Assembly (NCBI GenBank): GCA_019671005.1
Contig: CM033738.1
Location: 18,316,202-18,380,201, forward strand
Length of the DNA: 64,000 nucleotides
Direction of reading: 5' to 3'
Source: Hibiscus mutabilis
Taxonomy: Eukaryota; Streptophyta; Magnoliopsida; Malvales; Malvaceae
Translations under genes and position numbers: made by a program
The notes under the pieces: model-generated
The model's input: the letters and a program-made list of their open reading frames with translations, nothing else
Database searches by the model: none
What the model was told of the DNA's origin: nothing
In this document: in pieces, positions 9,520-20,639 of the stretch
Numbering within the stretch: the first letter of the stretch is position 1
How the letters are laid out: each line of letters begins with the position of its first letter

Positions 9520-10538
9520 CCACGGGGAAATATTTTAAGTAAAAAAATGTGATTCAATCTTATTTTTTGACCGTTTTGTTGGGTTTAAGGCGTGCATGTC
9601 TAAATGGGCTTTACAATGGAGCCATTGGAATTTTAACAGAGTAAGAAGTTCTAAAATTGAGGTTAAGCTGTATAATCATGTTCAAAAGCCCATAACAAAA
9701 TATTTTGATTCATAAAATTTAATTTAATCTTATTTTGTGGACATTTTGTTGGGGTTTAAGGTGTACATGTCTAAATGGGCTTTATAGTGGACCCGTTGGA
9801 ATTTTAACCGAGTAAAAAGTTTGAAAAATGAGTTTAAGAAATATAATCATATTCAAAAGCCCATAATCAAATATTTTAACTCATAAAATTTTATTTAATC
9901 CTATTTTAGGCTGTTTTGTTGGTGTTTAAGGCGTACATGTCTAAATGGGCTTTATAGTGGACCCGTTGGAATTTTAAACGAGTAAAAAGTTCCAAAATTG
10001 AGGTTAAGCTATATAATCATGTTCAAAAGCGCATAACTAAACATTTTAATTCATAAAATTTGATTTAATCTTATTTTGCAGCCATTTTGCCAGGTTTTAA
10101 GGCGTACATGTCTCAAAGGGCTTTATAGTGGACCCGTTGGAATTTTAACCAACTAGAATTTTAAAAAATATGAGGTTAACCTATATAATAATGTTAAAAA
10201 GCCCATAACTAAATATATTGAATCATAGAATGTGATTTAATCTTATTTTTCATCCATTTTGTTGGCGTTTAAGGCGTGTATGTCTAAAGTACTTTAAAGT
10301 GGACCCTGTTGGAATTTTAACCTAGTAAAATGTTCTAAAATTGAGATTAAGCTATATAATCATATTCAAAAGCCTATAATCAAGTATTTTAACTCATAAA
10401 ATTTGATTTAATTGAATTTTTGGTCATTTTGTTGGGTTTAAGGCGCGTATGTCTAAATGGGCTCTATCGTGGACCCATTGGAATTTTAACCGAGTAAAAA
10501 AATTCTAAAATTGAGGTTAAGTTGTATAATCATGTTCA
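9520..10538 (+). repeat. Satellite array segment 1 (about 6 monomers of ~170 bp)
   Basis: Head-to-tail monomers sharing GCATGTCTAAATGGGCTTTA, GGACCCGTTGGAATTTTAAC and GTTAAGCTATATAATCATGT. The left edge abuts the truncated family B LTR. The right edge is the GTTCA (10534-10538) target duplicated by element D; the array resumes at 25171. Confidence 0.95.
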
Positions 10539-11570
10539 TGTAACGCCCTTACCAGTATCTATTTCTTAATACTAGTAAGGAATGTCACCCAATATTTAAC
10601 CGTATTTTATACTACTCAATTTAATCAAAACAACAATTTTCAAAAATTTCAATTATCGCGTAAGACCAATTACTATTTTATTTTTTAACCCTTCAAATAG
10701 CCTCCATTTTTAGGCAGCAACTTGGCAGTTTATAACTACATATTTTAATTAAGAAACTGTCTAAATTAAAAATGATCTTGATTACTCTAAAAATCAAATT
10801 TATAATTTTACCCAATTTTCATTACTAGTAATTTCTTTAAACTAATATAAATCACATTATAAAGTAACCACTTATCTAGATATTAATATTACAAACCATA
10901 TCTAGACTAGTTAAAGTGAGCTACTAATATTTTATACATGCCAACTAGAGATAATCAAAATACATCAAAGATGTAAATTACCGATACAACTATTATCTTT
11001 CTGTTTGATGATGTCGACACTCTTTACTCCTGTCTGGGATTACTACCTACGCGTGAAAACCATAACACGTTAAGTATATACTTAGTGAGTGATACATGTA
11101 TGGGGGGCTAAAATGATGCATTGTAGCCAAAGAGTTGAAGCTGTTTTATAAGTCTGGAATTTCAGCCGACTTGCATCGAATTTTCAGATGGGATCCGGGC
11201 ACTTCTGAGTCTACATGTCTTCTCCAAACATATTCATTTGTCTCTTAGCTTTCCAACGCAACTTGAAATGCATCAATCAGACATCGGGATCTCAAGTTAT
11301 GTCCATTTTAGTGAAGACTGTGCGAGCATAAATCTCTATACGGTTTTATCACGGGAAATATTATTTATTACGAATTTTCAATAATTTTATTGATTATTTG
11401 TAATTAAATTTAATCTAGGATTCTTTATGAAGATATTTAGATGATTTAGGATTAGATTTGTTATTTATTTATTAGTTTTTTAGGTTAGATAAAATATGTT
11501 TATTTATTTTATTATTATCTTTACTTTTCATAATTTAAGTTGAACTCTTCATTTGTAGCCTATTTAAAGG

Positions 11571-11580
11571 CATATTTGCT
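11571..11580 (+). promoter_or_regulatory. TATA-like element of family C LTR
   Basis: TATTTAAAGG in a GCC...GGC context. It is in the same relative place as the TATA-like boxes of families A and B and about 170 bp ahead of the first hairpin, so the hairpins should lie in transcribed R/U5. Confidence 0.45.
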
Positions 11581-11750
11581 TCACTAATAAGAACAACATC
11601 ATGAATTTATGAGTTGCAAAAACCTTTGGCCATGGGCCATTTTATTTTCAAGGTAGATAGATTTGCCTTGTTATTTTTCGTATCAGAAGTCTTCTTCAAC
11701 GTAAGTTCGTCAAGTTCTTGTAATGGAGATCATCTTCACACTCTTGCTTG

Positions 11751-12084
11751 CCTAGGTAATTGCATCTAGGAGGGTGGGTTAGAGCCGCTTGAAGTTGCTT
11801 GCTTAGATAATCGCATCTAAAAGGGTGCCGAGGACCAAATATCCTACAACATCTATCTCTTCATCATCCATTCATCGGAGAGATTCGTGCCGTTTGTAGG
11901 TGTTTGCCTATTCAATTGCGATTAGGAGGGTGCCAAGGACAAATCTATCCAACACCGCCACCATCAAATTCATCCTATCTCGTTTTCTACATCAAGATCA
12001 TGCTTTATTATTGGTTTGTTGAACGTGGAGTTTGGGGTTTTCTCGGATCATATTAGTGAGTTTGCTAGATTAATTGTGATCTAG
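11751..12084 (+). other. Series of four related hairpins in family C LTR
   Basis: H1 11751-11770 (CCTAG...CTAGG), H2 11803-11820 (TTAGAT...ATCTAA), H3 11907-11926 (CCTA...TAGG, with one mismatch in an extended stem), H4 12065-12084 (CTAGAT...ATCTAG). Loops share AATTGC/AATCGC/AATTGT. Each is preceded by a TTGCTTG- or GTTTG-like stretch and followed by AGGGT. Stem bases change in a compensating way between copies and between families A, B and C. They are probably RNA structures in the transcript; function unknown. Confidence 0.6.
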
Positions 12085-12389
12085 AGGGTTCCTAGATTTT
12101 GAGGTAATTCTTGGATCCTGGCTTCCGTATCAGTGAGGCATTATAATTATTTAACATAAATCAACATGCTTGAATTATAACAATAATAAAATAAACATGC
12201 AATTTGATCACTATTCATTTATTTCCTTATGTTAATCAAATATTAACATAATATATTCCGGATTCATAAATCCTATTAATAACCTTGCCAATATCCAAGA
12301 GTTTACCTACTCTCTAATTTATTAACCATTTATTATCAAATAAATTATTGCCAACATAGTTTGAGGACTTGAGTACATGAGTCAAAACT

Positions 12390-12422
12390 GCACAAAAGTG
12401 CTAATAAACCACACCGAAGTGC
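12390..12422 (-). repeat. Two-copy 21 bp tetraloop-hairpin repeat in element D 3' LTR
   Basis: On the sense (minus) strand the cores are GCAC-TTTT-GTGC and GCAC-TTCG-GTGT, exactly 21 bp apart. The corresponding site in the 5' LTR (23131-23205) has four copies. Confidence 0.75.
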
Positions 12423-14400
12423 TAAACCGCTGGACTCTATGGCATGCCAACTATACTCTATACCTCAATTACTTATTTGGGCATACTTTTCAATTCCATA
12501 TTCGATTCATCCATGGCAATATAATTAAATACTGGGCAGTTCATACCCTAAATATAACATAAACATACATACCTGATATATCAAGTGATCAAATGCATCA
12601 TAGTTCTACCTTTGACAATTCTCAATATGTCAAATAGAAGTTCATGATATAAACATATAACTATCAAGCAATTATTAATAAGGTAGACTTATCACAAGTC
12701 TTCCAAATGATAATCATAATATTATCCATGCATAAAAATGCATTCACCTTGACATTTTATACTTTGTCAATATTCAACTAGCCTCACTAAGTTTAACTTT
12801 GGTCACGTTCCTTTCCTCGATTGCTAATTCGATCTTGATTTTGTTCACAGTCTACAAGTGTATTAAAAATACCATAAGTACATTCCAAATTATATGTTAG
12901 TATCTTACTAACACATAAGCAATATAGGAATAATTTCCCTATAAACACCCTAATATTTTCCAAATATTAGTTTCATGACATAAGTCATTTCATCCTCAAT
13001 ACTTTGTTTTTCTTCCAACATTTACTCAAAGAATGAATTATAACTCATTCTAATATTTATTCCAGCATAATGCTTCCATGAAAATAAATTTTCACTTTAG
13101 TCCTTAAATTCTTCCAAGTTGCCGAATTGGTCCCCAATATTTTCAAAATTTCTAAATTGGCCCCTATGTTTTTACAAACGTCTAAAATATTCCAAATGAC
13201 ATTTTAAATCTTGTAAGATCATAATTTTAACATTTCCATTTTTATGGAAAATTTTCCATAATTTCCCCTAATTCATACAATTTGCCGAATTCACCCCTAT
13301 AACTCTTCAAGTTTCCAATTTGGTCCAATTAACACTTAAACATCATTTCCAAGCTTTCACAATCATTCCCATATCAAAATCAATCTAAATTCAACTTTTC
13401 TACCAAAACCCTAACTTTGAACAATTTAGGGTTTAACTATTTCCATGTAGTTTCAACCAACACACAAGCTTTAATATGATTCCACAACATCATATTCATC
13501 AAAAACTAATCTTAGTTCATCCTAATTCAACATCCCCTTTATCCATCAAAATCACAAAACCAAGGTTCTAAGCAAGGAAAGCATGAACAAATGGTACCAA
13601 AAGATAGAGAATTTCATGTAGATTAATTTCATATTTCATGCCTTCATCAAAATTCCAACTAAATAAGCTTGAAAAATCAAGAAGAAAAATTTTTCTTCTT
13701 ACCTTTGGGGTGTTCAAAACTTGGCTGAAAATAGGGGAGAAATCTTGAAATTTCTTTTCTTTCCAATTTAGCCACTTGTACTTAATATATTAAAAATGAA
13801 CTTAAAATTCATTTTAAAGTCTAATGACCTTTTTACCCTTGTAATCCAAAGCTCCCTATTAAGCCACATGTCTACCTACCAATCCAAGGGCCCAAAACAA
13901 TCCAAGGAGTTAGTGATTACCAACTTTGCCCTTGTCATCTTCAAAAATTACCATCTTGCTATTTTTCATCCAATGGCTAAGATTACACATGGAAAATTAA
14001 TCTTTAATCCAATGGTCCATATTAATTTCCATTAAAATAAGGCATGAAAATAACACTTTTACCCTTGCCTTATTTTAATAAAATTTATCCTAAAATATCT
14101 CATAAAAGATTTCTCATTTATTCGATTAAATCTGATTATCCGAATTTTTCCCGAACTTTAAAGCTTTATAGCTCTTAATACAAACTCAGTATAAAAAATC
14201 TGAGTATCACGAAAATGCCACTCTTGGGGGTGAACAATTCATTTACGGGACTAAATTACATAACTTTTGAAAATTACAACTTAGTCCCTTAACTTTTAGA
14301 AATTTACACTTTGGCACCAAACTTTTTAAATTTTACATTTGGTCACCAAACTTTTTAAGTTTTTCATTTTGGTCACTAACCAAAATTTTGAGGTATTACA

Positions 14401-14416
14401 ATTCTCCCCCTTAAGA
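14401..14416 (-). other. Polypurine tract of element D
   Basis: Minus strand reads CTTAAGGGGGAGAAT directly before the 3' LTR, the expected site for plus-strand cDNA priming. Confidence 0.8.
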
Positions 14417-14443
14417 AAATTTGTCCTCGAATTTTTCTAAGTA

Positions 14444-14830
14444 CTAGGTTGAAAAAATGCGAATACTGCTTTTCATTGATTCCTCAAGTTCCCAAGTGGC
14501 TTCCTCTACTTTGTGATTTCTCCATAAAACTTTGACTAGAGGAATCTTTTTATTTCTTAGCTGTTTTTCTCCGTGAGCTAATATCCTCACAGGTTCTTCC
14601 TTGTATGTCAGATCCTGTTGAATCTCGATTTCTTCCGGTGTAATGACATGCGAAGGATCTGATCGATACTTCCTCAGCATGGATACATGAAAAAAATTAT
14701 GGATCTTACTCATCTCGGGTGGCAATGCTAACTGATATGCCACTGGACCAACCCTTTTTAGAATCTCATAAGGGCCGATAAATCTTGGACTAAGTTTGCC
14801 TTTTCGTCCAAAGCATAGCACTTTTTCCAA
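14444..14830 (-). pseudogene. Element D integrase C-terminus with chromodomain
   Basis: 129 codons open. Residues 10-35 carry a GPF/Y-type module (LSPRFIGPYEILKRVGPVAY). The region around residues 45-65 has HNFFHVSMLRKY and DPSHVI. Residues about 78-120 form a chromodomain: EEPVRILAHGEKQLRNKKIP, then VKVLWRNH and EEATWELE. Chromodomains of chromoviruses are thought to direct integration to marked chromatin. The frame is separated from the integrase core by about 180 bp (14831-15014) with frame breaks, so it is not translated in continuity. Start Met is internal to the domain set and not a real start. Confidence 0.85.
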
Positions 14831-15014
14831 GGTGATACTTTTAAAAATACCTTATCTCCAACTTCAAACTCAATATCTTTTCTTTTAAGATCTGAGTAAG
14901 ATTTTTACTTGTCGGAGGCAGCTTTGAGATTGTCTTGAATGATTCTTACCTTATCTTCCACCACTTGAACAAGATCCGGTCCAATAACCTTTCGATCTTC
15001 AAGCTCGAACCAAT

Positions 15015-15902
15015 TTAATATAATGCTTCGTAAGGAGCCATCTTTATGCTTGATTGATAACTATTGTTATATGTGAATTCTGCCAATGGAAGATACTTTT
15101 CCCAAGAACCCGCAAAATTTATTACACACGCTCTAAGCATATCTTCCAATACTTGGATAGTTCTCTCTAACTGCCCGTCCGTTTGGGGATGAAAAGCAGT
15201 ACTAAAATGTAATTTAGTTCCCAATGCCTCGTGTAAAGCACTCCAAAATCTTGAAGTGAACCTGGGATCCCTGTCCGATATAATAGACATAGGAACACCA
15301 TGCAATCTAACAATCTCCTTGATATATAACTCTGCCAGCTTGTTCAAGGAATAATACATGCGAACTGGTATGAAGTGTGCCGATTTAGTCAATCGATCTA
15401 GAATCACCCATATTGCATCCTTTTTACTTGGCGTCAAAGGCAAGCCCGTTACAAAATCCATAGTAACTCTTTCCCATTTCCACAATGGAATGGAAATTGG
15501 TTTAAGTAATCCGGATGGTACCTGATGTTCTGATTTTATTTGTTGACAAGTCAAACACTTGGCAACAAATTCTGTGATGGTTTGTTTCATGCCATGCCAC
15601 CAAAAATGACTTTTCACATCTTGATACATTTTGTTACCACCTGGATGCATAGATAAAGGGTTGTAATGGGCTTCAACGAGTATTTCTTTCTTCAGCTCAT
15701 CATCCTCAGGAACGTATAAATGTCCTTTATAATATAAGCACCCATTAGACTTTATTTCAAAGTTTTTAGATTCACCACTTTCAATTTGCTTTATTCTTTC
15801 CAAGCACCCTTCATCTTTGGCTTGTAACACTTTAATTCTCTCTATCAAAATTGGCTTGATCTGAAATTCCACCACTAAAGCACCATTTTCCTGCATTTTC
15901 AA
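15015..15902 (-). pseudogene. Element D integrase (HHCC and DDE core)
   Basis: The longest coding relic of element D, 295 codons. Order: an N-terminal stretch of the connection (MKMQENG...), HHCC finger with HPGGNKMYQDVKSHFWWHG and CLTCQ around residues 88-120, catalytic core with MDFVTGLP, then SDRDPRFTSRFW, then HPQTDGQLERTIQ supplying Asp, Asp and Glu. It ends at residue 295 in the conserved SIKMAPYEALY, where a frame break occurs. The enzyme would insert element cDNA into chromosomal DNA. All catalytic residues are still present in this piece, but it cannot be made from an intact polyprotein. Confidence 0.9.
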
Positions 15903-16308
15903 CTGGGCATTCAGGGACTCTCAAGGCAGAAAATGTTTTTCGGCTAAGTGCGTCTGCTACCACATTAGCCTTTCCCGGATGATAATCAATAATTACATCA
16001 TAATCCTTGATTAATTCTATCCATCTTCTCTGCCTCAAATTGATCTTCTTTTGGGATAACAAGTACTTCAAACTTTTATGATTAGTGAAAATATAGCATT
16101 TTTCACCATATAAGTAGCGTCGCCAAATTTTTAGAGCAAACACCACTGCAGCTAACTCTAAATCATGAGTGGGGTAGTTCCTCTCATGAGTTTTGAGTTG
16201 TCGTGAAGCATAAGCTACCACCTTTCCTTCTTGCATCAACACACATCCCAAACCATTATGGGAGGCATCACTATATATCACAAATTCTTTTCCAGGTTCT
16301 GGTTGCAC
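15832..16308 (-). pseudogene. Element D RNase H
   Basis: 158 codons overlapping the integrase frame by 71 bp in another frame, so a frameshift separates them. RNase H motifs: YSDASHNGLGCVLMQ (first Asp), HDLELAAVVFALK (Glu), IFTNHKSLKYLL. The third acidic residue, normally Asp in a TDH motif, is Asn here, so the domain is probably inactive. KANVVADALSR follows at the usual distance. The role would be removal of the genomic RNA strand during cDNA synthesis. Confidence 0.85.
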
Positions 16309-17095
16309 TAAAATAAGAGCTTCTGTCAGAACCTTCTTTAATTGATCAAAGCTTTCTTGACATTTTTTTGTCTAAACGAACGGTACATCTTTTCTTAACA
16401 GCCTAGTTATCAAAGAGGCAATCATTGAAAAATCTTTCACAAACCCTCGATAGTAACCAGCTAATCCCAAGAAGCTTCTCACTTCGGAGATATTTTTAGG
16501 AACTCTCCATTCAAGGATTGCTTGAACTTTCTTAAGATCAACTCAGATTCCTTTGGCTGAAACTATATGCCCAAGGAAATTTATTTCTGATAACCAGAAT
16601 TCACACTTTGACAGCTTTGCATACAACTTCTTTCCACGTAAGGTCTGAAGAACAACTCGAAGATGAGTATCATGCTCCTCATTGGTTTTAGAATAAACCA
16701 ATATGTCATCAATAAATACTACTACGAATCGATCCAAATACGACTAGAAGATTCGATTCATTAAATCCATAAACGTCGCTGGAGCATTTGTAAGTCCGAA
16801 TGGCATTACTACAAACTCGTAGTGCCCATATCTAGTTCTGAAAGCTATCTTTGGTATATCCGCTTCCTTTATTTTTAATTGATGATACCCCGATCGAAGA
16901 TCAATCTTAGAGAACACTGTTGCTCCCTTAAGTTGATCAAAAAGATCGTCAATCCTTAGTAAAGGATATTTATTCTTTATCGTCACTTTATTAAGTTGAC
17001 GATAATCCATACATAGTCTCATTGATCCGTCTTTCTTCCTTACAAACAAGACGGGAGCTCCCCGAGGTGATATACTAGGCTGTATAAAACCTCGG
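16309..17095 (-). pseudogene. Element D reverse transcriptase, palm and thumb part
   Basis: From the insertion boundary leftward: GAPVLFVRKKDGSMRLCMDY, NKVTIKNKYPLLRIDDLFDQL, FSKIDLRSGYHQ (first catalytic Asp), AFRTRYGHYEFVVMPFGLTN, then a TAG at 16744-16746 just before YLDRFVVVFIDDILVYSK, which holds the YxDD-type catalytic pair as FIDD. The thumb (LGHIVSAKGI and on) degenerates between 16542 and 16309 with stops. Without the TAG the fold order is that of a normal gypsy RT. The N-terminal part continues at 20640 beyond the family C insertion. Confidence 0.88.
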
Positions 17096-18137
17096 TGATA
17101 CATGTATGGGGGGCTAAAATGATGCATTGTAGCCAAAGAGTTGAAGCTGTTTTATAAGTCTGGAATTCCAGCCGACTTGCATCGAATTTTCGGATGGGAT
17201 CCGGGCACTTCTGAGTCTACATGTCTTCTTCAAACATATTCGTATGTCTCTTATCTTTCCAACGCATCTTGAAAAGCATCAATTCGATGTCGGGAGCTCA
17301 AGTTATGTCTGTTTTAGTGAAGACTATGCGAGCAGAAATCTCTATACGGATTTATTACGGGAAATATTATTTATTACGAATTTTCAATAATTTTATTGAT
17401 TATTTGAACTTAAATTTAACCTAGGATTCTTTATGAAGATATTTAGATGATTTAGGATTAGATTTGTTATTTATTTATTAGGTTTTTAGGTTAGATAAAA
17501 TATGTTTATTTATTTTATTATTATGTTTACTTTTCCTAATTTAAGTTGAACTCTTCATTTGTAGCCTATTTAAAGGCGTATTTGCTTCATTAATAAGAAG
17601 AACATCATGAAGTTTTGAGTTGCAAAAACCTTTGGCCATGGGCCATTTTATTTTCAAGGTAGATATATTTGCCTTGTTATTTTTCGTATCAGAAGTCTTC
17701 TTCAACGTAAGTTCGTCAAGTTCTTGTAATGGAGATCATCTTCACACTCTTGCTTGCCTAGGTAATTGCATCTAGGAGGGTGGGTTAGAGCCGCTTGAGG
17801 TTGCTTGCTTAGATAATCGCGTCTAAGAGGGTGCCGAGGACAAAATATCCTACAACATCTATCTCGTCATCATCCATTCATCGGAGAGATTCGTGCCGTT
17901 TGCAGGTGTTTGCCTATTCAATTGCGATTAGGAGGGTGCCAAGGACAAATCTATCCAACACCGCCACCATCAAATTCATCCTATCTCGTTTTCTACATCA
18001 AGATCATGCTTTATTATCGGTTTGCTAAACGTGGAGTTTGGAGTTTTCTCGAATCATATTAGTGAGTTTGCTAGATTAATTGTGATCTGAGGGTTCCTAG
18101 ATTTTGAGGTAATTCTTGGATCCTAGCTTCCGTATCA

Positions 18138-18341
18138 ATTGGTAATCAAAGCCTTGGTTTAGGTGTTTAAAACAATTATCTTTTACTGTTTTTTTAGTAG
18201 TTGAGAAAAAAGAAAAAATATATAATTCTCTATATAGATCCTAGTTTTAATATTTCATTCCTGGAGACATCTCAAGAGACTTGAAGGTTGTGATCAACAA
18301 ATCTTAAGATTCGGGACGAATCGTTTTCAACAGGGGGAGAA
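18138..18341 (+). other. 204 bp minimal internal region (copy 1): PBS, relic pol end, PPT
   Basis: Starts with ATTGGTAATCAAAGCC, a variant of the tRNA-iMet-type primer-binding site. It ends with GGGACGAATCGTTTTC and a polypurine tract CAGGGGGAGAA next to the following LTR. The last ~13 codons still spell a DSGTNRFQQGEN tail like the pol end of families A and B, showing derivation by internal deletion. Nothing else codes. Confidence 0.85.
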
Positions 18342-19380
18342 TGATACATGTATGGGGGGATAAAATGATGCATTGTAGCCAAAGAGTTGAAGTTGTTTTA
18401 TAAGTCTAGAATTCCAGCCGACTTGCATCGAATTTTCGGATGGGATCCGGGCACTTCTGAGTCTACATGTCTTCTTCAAACATATTCGTATGTCTCTTAG
18501 CTTTCCAACGCATCTTGAAACGCATCAATTCGACGTCGGGAGCTCAAGTTATGTCCGTTTTAGTGAAGACTATGTGAGCAGAAATCTCTATACGGATTTA
18601 TTACGGGAACTATTATTTATTACGAATTTTCAATAATTTTATTGATTATTTGTACTTAAATTTAACCTAGGATTCTTTATGAAGATATTTAGATGATTTA
18701 GGATTAGATTTGTTATTTATTTATTAGTTTTTTAGGTTAGATAAAATATGTTTATTTATTTTATTATTATGTTTACTTTTCCTAATTTAAGTTGAACTCT
18801 TCATTTGTAGCCTATTTAAAGGCGTATTTGCTTCATTAATAAGAACATCATGAAGTTTTGAGTTGCAAAAACCTTTGGCCATGGGCCATTTTATTTTCAA
18901 GGTAGATAGATTTGCCTTGTTATTTTTCGTATCAGAAGTCTTCTTCAACGTAAGTTCGTCAAGTTCTTGTAATGGAGATCATCTTCACACTCTTGCTTGC
19001 CTAGGTAATTGCATCTAGGAGGGTGGGTTAGAGCCGCTTGAGGTTGCTTGCTTAGATAATCGCGTCTAAGAGGGTGCCGAGGACAAAATATCCTACAACA
19101 TCTATCTCGTCATCATCCATTCATCGAAGAGATTCGTGCCGTTTGCGGGTGTTTGCCTATTCAATTGCGATTAGGAGGGTGCCAAGGACAAATCTATCCA
19201 ACACCGCCACCATCAAATTCATCCTATCTCATTTTCTACATCAAGATCATGCTTTATTATCGGTTTGATAAACGTGGAGTTTGGGGTTTCCTCGGATCAT
19301 ATTAGTGAGTTTGCTAGATTAATTGTGATCTCAGGGTTCCTAGATTTTGAGGTAATTCTTGGATCCTAGCTTCTGTATCA

Positions 19381-19584
19381 ATTGGTAATCAAAGCCTTGG
19401 TTTAGGTGTTTAAAACAATTATCTTTTACTGTTTTTTTAGTAGTTGAGAAAAAAGAAAAAATATATAATTCTCTATATAGATCCTAGTTTTAATATTTCA
19501 TTCCTGGAGACATCTCAAGAGACTTGAAGGTTGTGATCAACAAATCTTAAGATTCGGGACGAATCGTTTTCAGCAGGGGGAGAA
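19381..19584 (+). other. 204 bp minimal internal region (copy 2)
   Basis: Same length as copy 1; the only difference I see is CAGCAGGG in place of CAACAGGG near the polypurine tract. Near-identity indicates recent duplication relative to the LTRs around it. Confidence 0.85.
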
Positions 19585-20639
19585 TGATACATGTATGGGG
19601 GGCTAAAATGATGCATTGTAGCCAAAGAGTTGAAGCTGTTTTATAAGTCTGGAATTCCATCCGACTTGCATCGAATTTCCAGATGGGATCTAGGCACTTC
19701 AGAGTCTACATGTCTTCTTCAAACATATTCGTATGTCTCTTAGCTTTCCAACGCATCTTGAAACGCATCAATTCGACGTCGGGAGCTCAAGTTATGTCCG
19801 TTTTAAGTAAGACTATGAGAGCAGAAATCTCTATACGGATTTATTACGAGAAATATTATTTATTACGAATTTTCAATAATTTTATTGATTGTTTGTACTT
19901 AAATTTAACCTAGGATTCTTTATGAAGATATTTAGATGATTTAGGATTAGATTTGTTATTTATTTATTTATTTATTAGTTTTTTAGGTTAGATAAAATAT
20001 GTTTATTTATTTTATTATTATGTTTACTTTTCCTAATTAAAGTTGAACTCTTCATTTGTAGCCTATTTAAAGGCGTATTTGCTTCATTAATAAGGAGAAC
20101 ATCATGAAGTTTTGAGTTGCAAAAACCTTTGGCCATGGGCCATTTTATTTTCAAGGTAGATAGATTTGCCTTGTTATTTTTCGTATCAGAAGTCTTCTTC
20201 AACGTAAGTTCGTCAAGTTCTTGTAATGGAGACCATCTTCACACTCTTGCTTGCCTAGGTAATTGCATCTAGGAGGGTGGGTTAGAGCCTCTTGAGGTTG
20301 CTTGCTTAGATAATCGCGTCTAAGAGGGTGTCGAGGACAAAATATCCTACAACATCTATCTTGTCATCATCCATTCATCGGAGAGATTCGTGTCATTTGC
20401 AGGTGTTTGCCTATTCAATTGCGATTAGGAGGGTGCCAAGGACAAATCTATCCAACACCGCCACCATCAAATTCATCCTATCTCGTTTTCTACATCAAGA
20501 TCATGCTTTATTATCAGTTTGCTGAACGTGGAGTTTGGGGTTTTCTCGGATCATATTAGTGAGTTTGCTGGATTAATTGTGATCTGAGGGTTCCTAGATT
20601 TTGAGGTAATTCTTGGATCCTAGCTTCCGTATCACTCGG

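Larger units (their letters stand above)
11090..12132 (+). mobile_element. Family C solo LTR inserted in element D's LTR
   Basis: 1043 bp, from TGATACATG to CTTCCGTATCA, flanked by GTGAG at 11085-11089 and 12133-12137. The other D LTR shows the uninterrupted target (CTTAGTGAGGCATT near 22870), so the empty site is visible in the same window. No internal region remains, as expected after LTR-LTR recombination. It contains a TATA-like TATTTAAAGG (11571-11580) and four hairpins downstream. Confidence 0.97.
10539..14400 (-). repeat. 3' LTR of element D (interrupted)
   Basis: On + it runs from TGTAACGCCC to GAGGTATTACA. Without the nested solo LTR and one 5 bp duplication it is about 2.8 kb, matching 22312-25170. 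It carries two copies of a 21 bp tetraloop-hairpin repeat (12390-12422), where the other LTR has four, and the palindrome TTGGCATGCCAA-like core near 12440. Right third (14040-14400) has the TTGGTCACCAAAC-type runs common in plant LTRs. Confidence 0.93.
17096..20634 (+). mobile_element. Three-LTR family C element inserted in element D RT
   Basis: LTRs at 17096-18137, 18342-19380 and 19585-20634 alternate with two 204 bp internal segments (18138-18341, 19381-19584). The outer flanks carry one target duplication, CTCGG (17091-17095 and 20635-20639); none is seen at the inner junctions. The insertion is opposite in orientation to element D and splits its RT between conserved positions. The simplest reading is one insertion that became, or arrived as, an LTR-internal-LTR-internal-LTR tandem. 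Confidence 0.95.

Noticed and set aside
12377..14035. Open frames 12377-12562 and 13796-14035 as host genes
   Set aside because: Both lie in the 3' LTR of element D, and the sister LTR does not keep them as comparable frames.
14040..14400. Runs like TTTGGTCACCAAAC as a regulatory array
   Set aside because: These approximate repeats are common in plant LTR ends and show no regular spacing here; no separate function can be supported.
17831..20525. Three near-identical ~65-residue frames as a conserved small protein
   Set aside because: They are the same stretch of the three family C LTR copies, covering hairpins 2 and 3; similarity follows from recent LTR duplication, so conservation is not evidence of coding.
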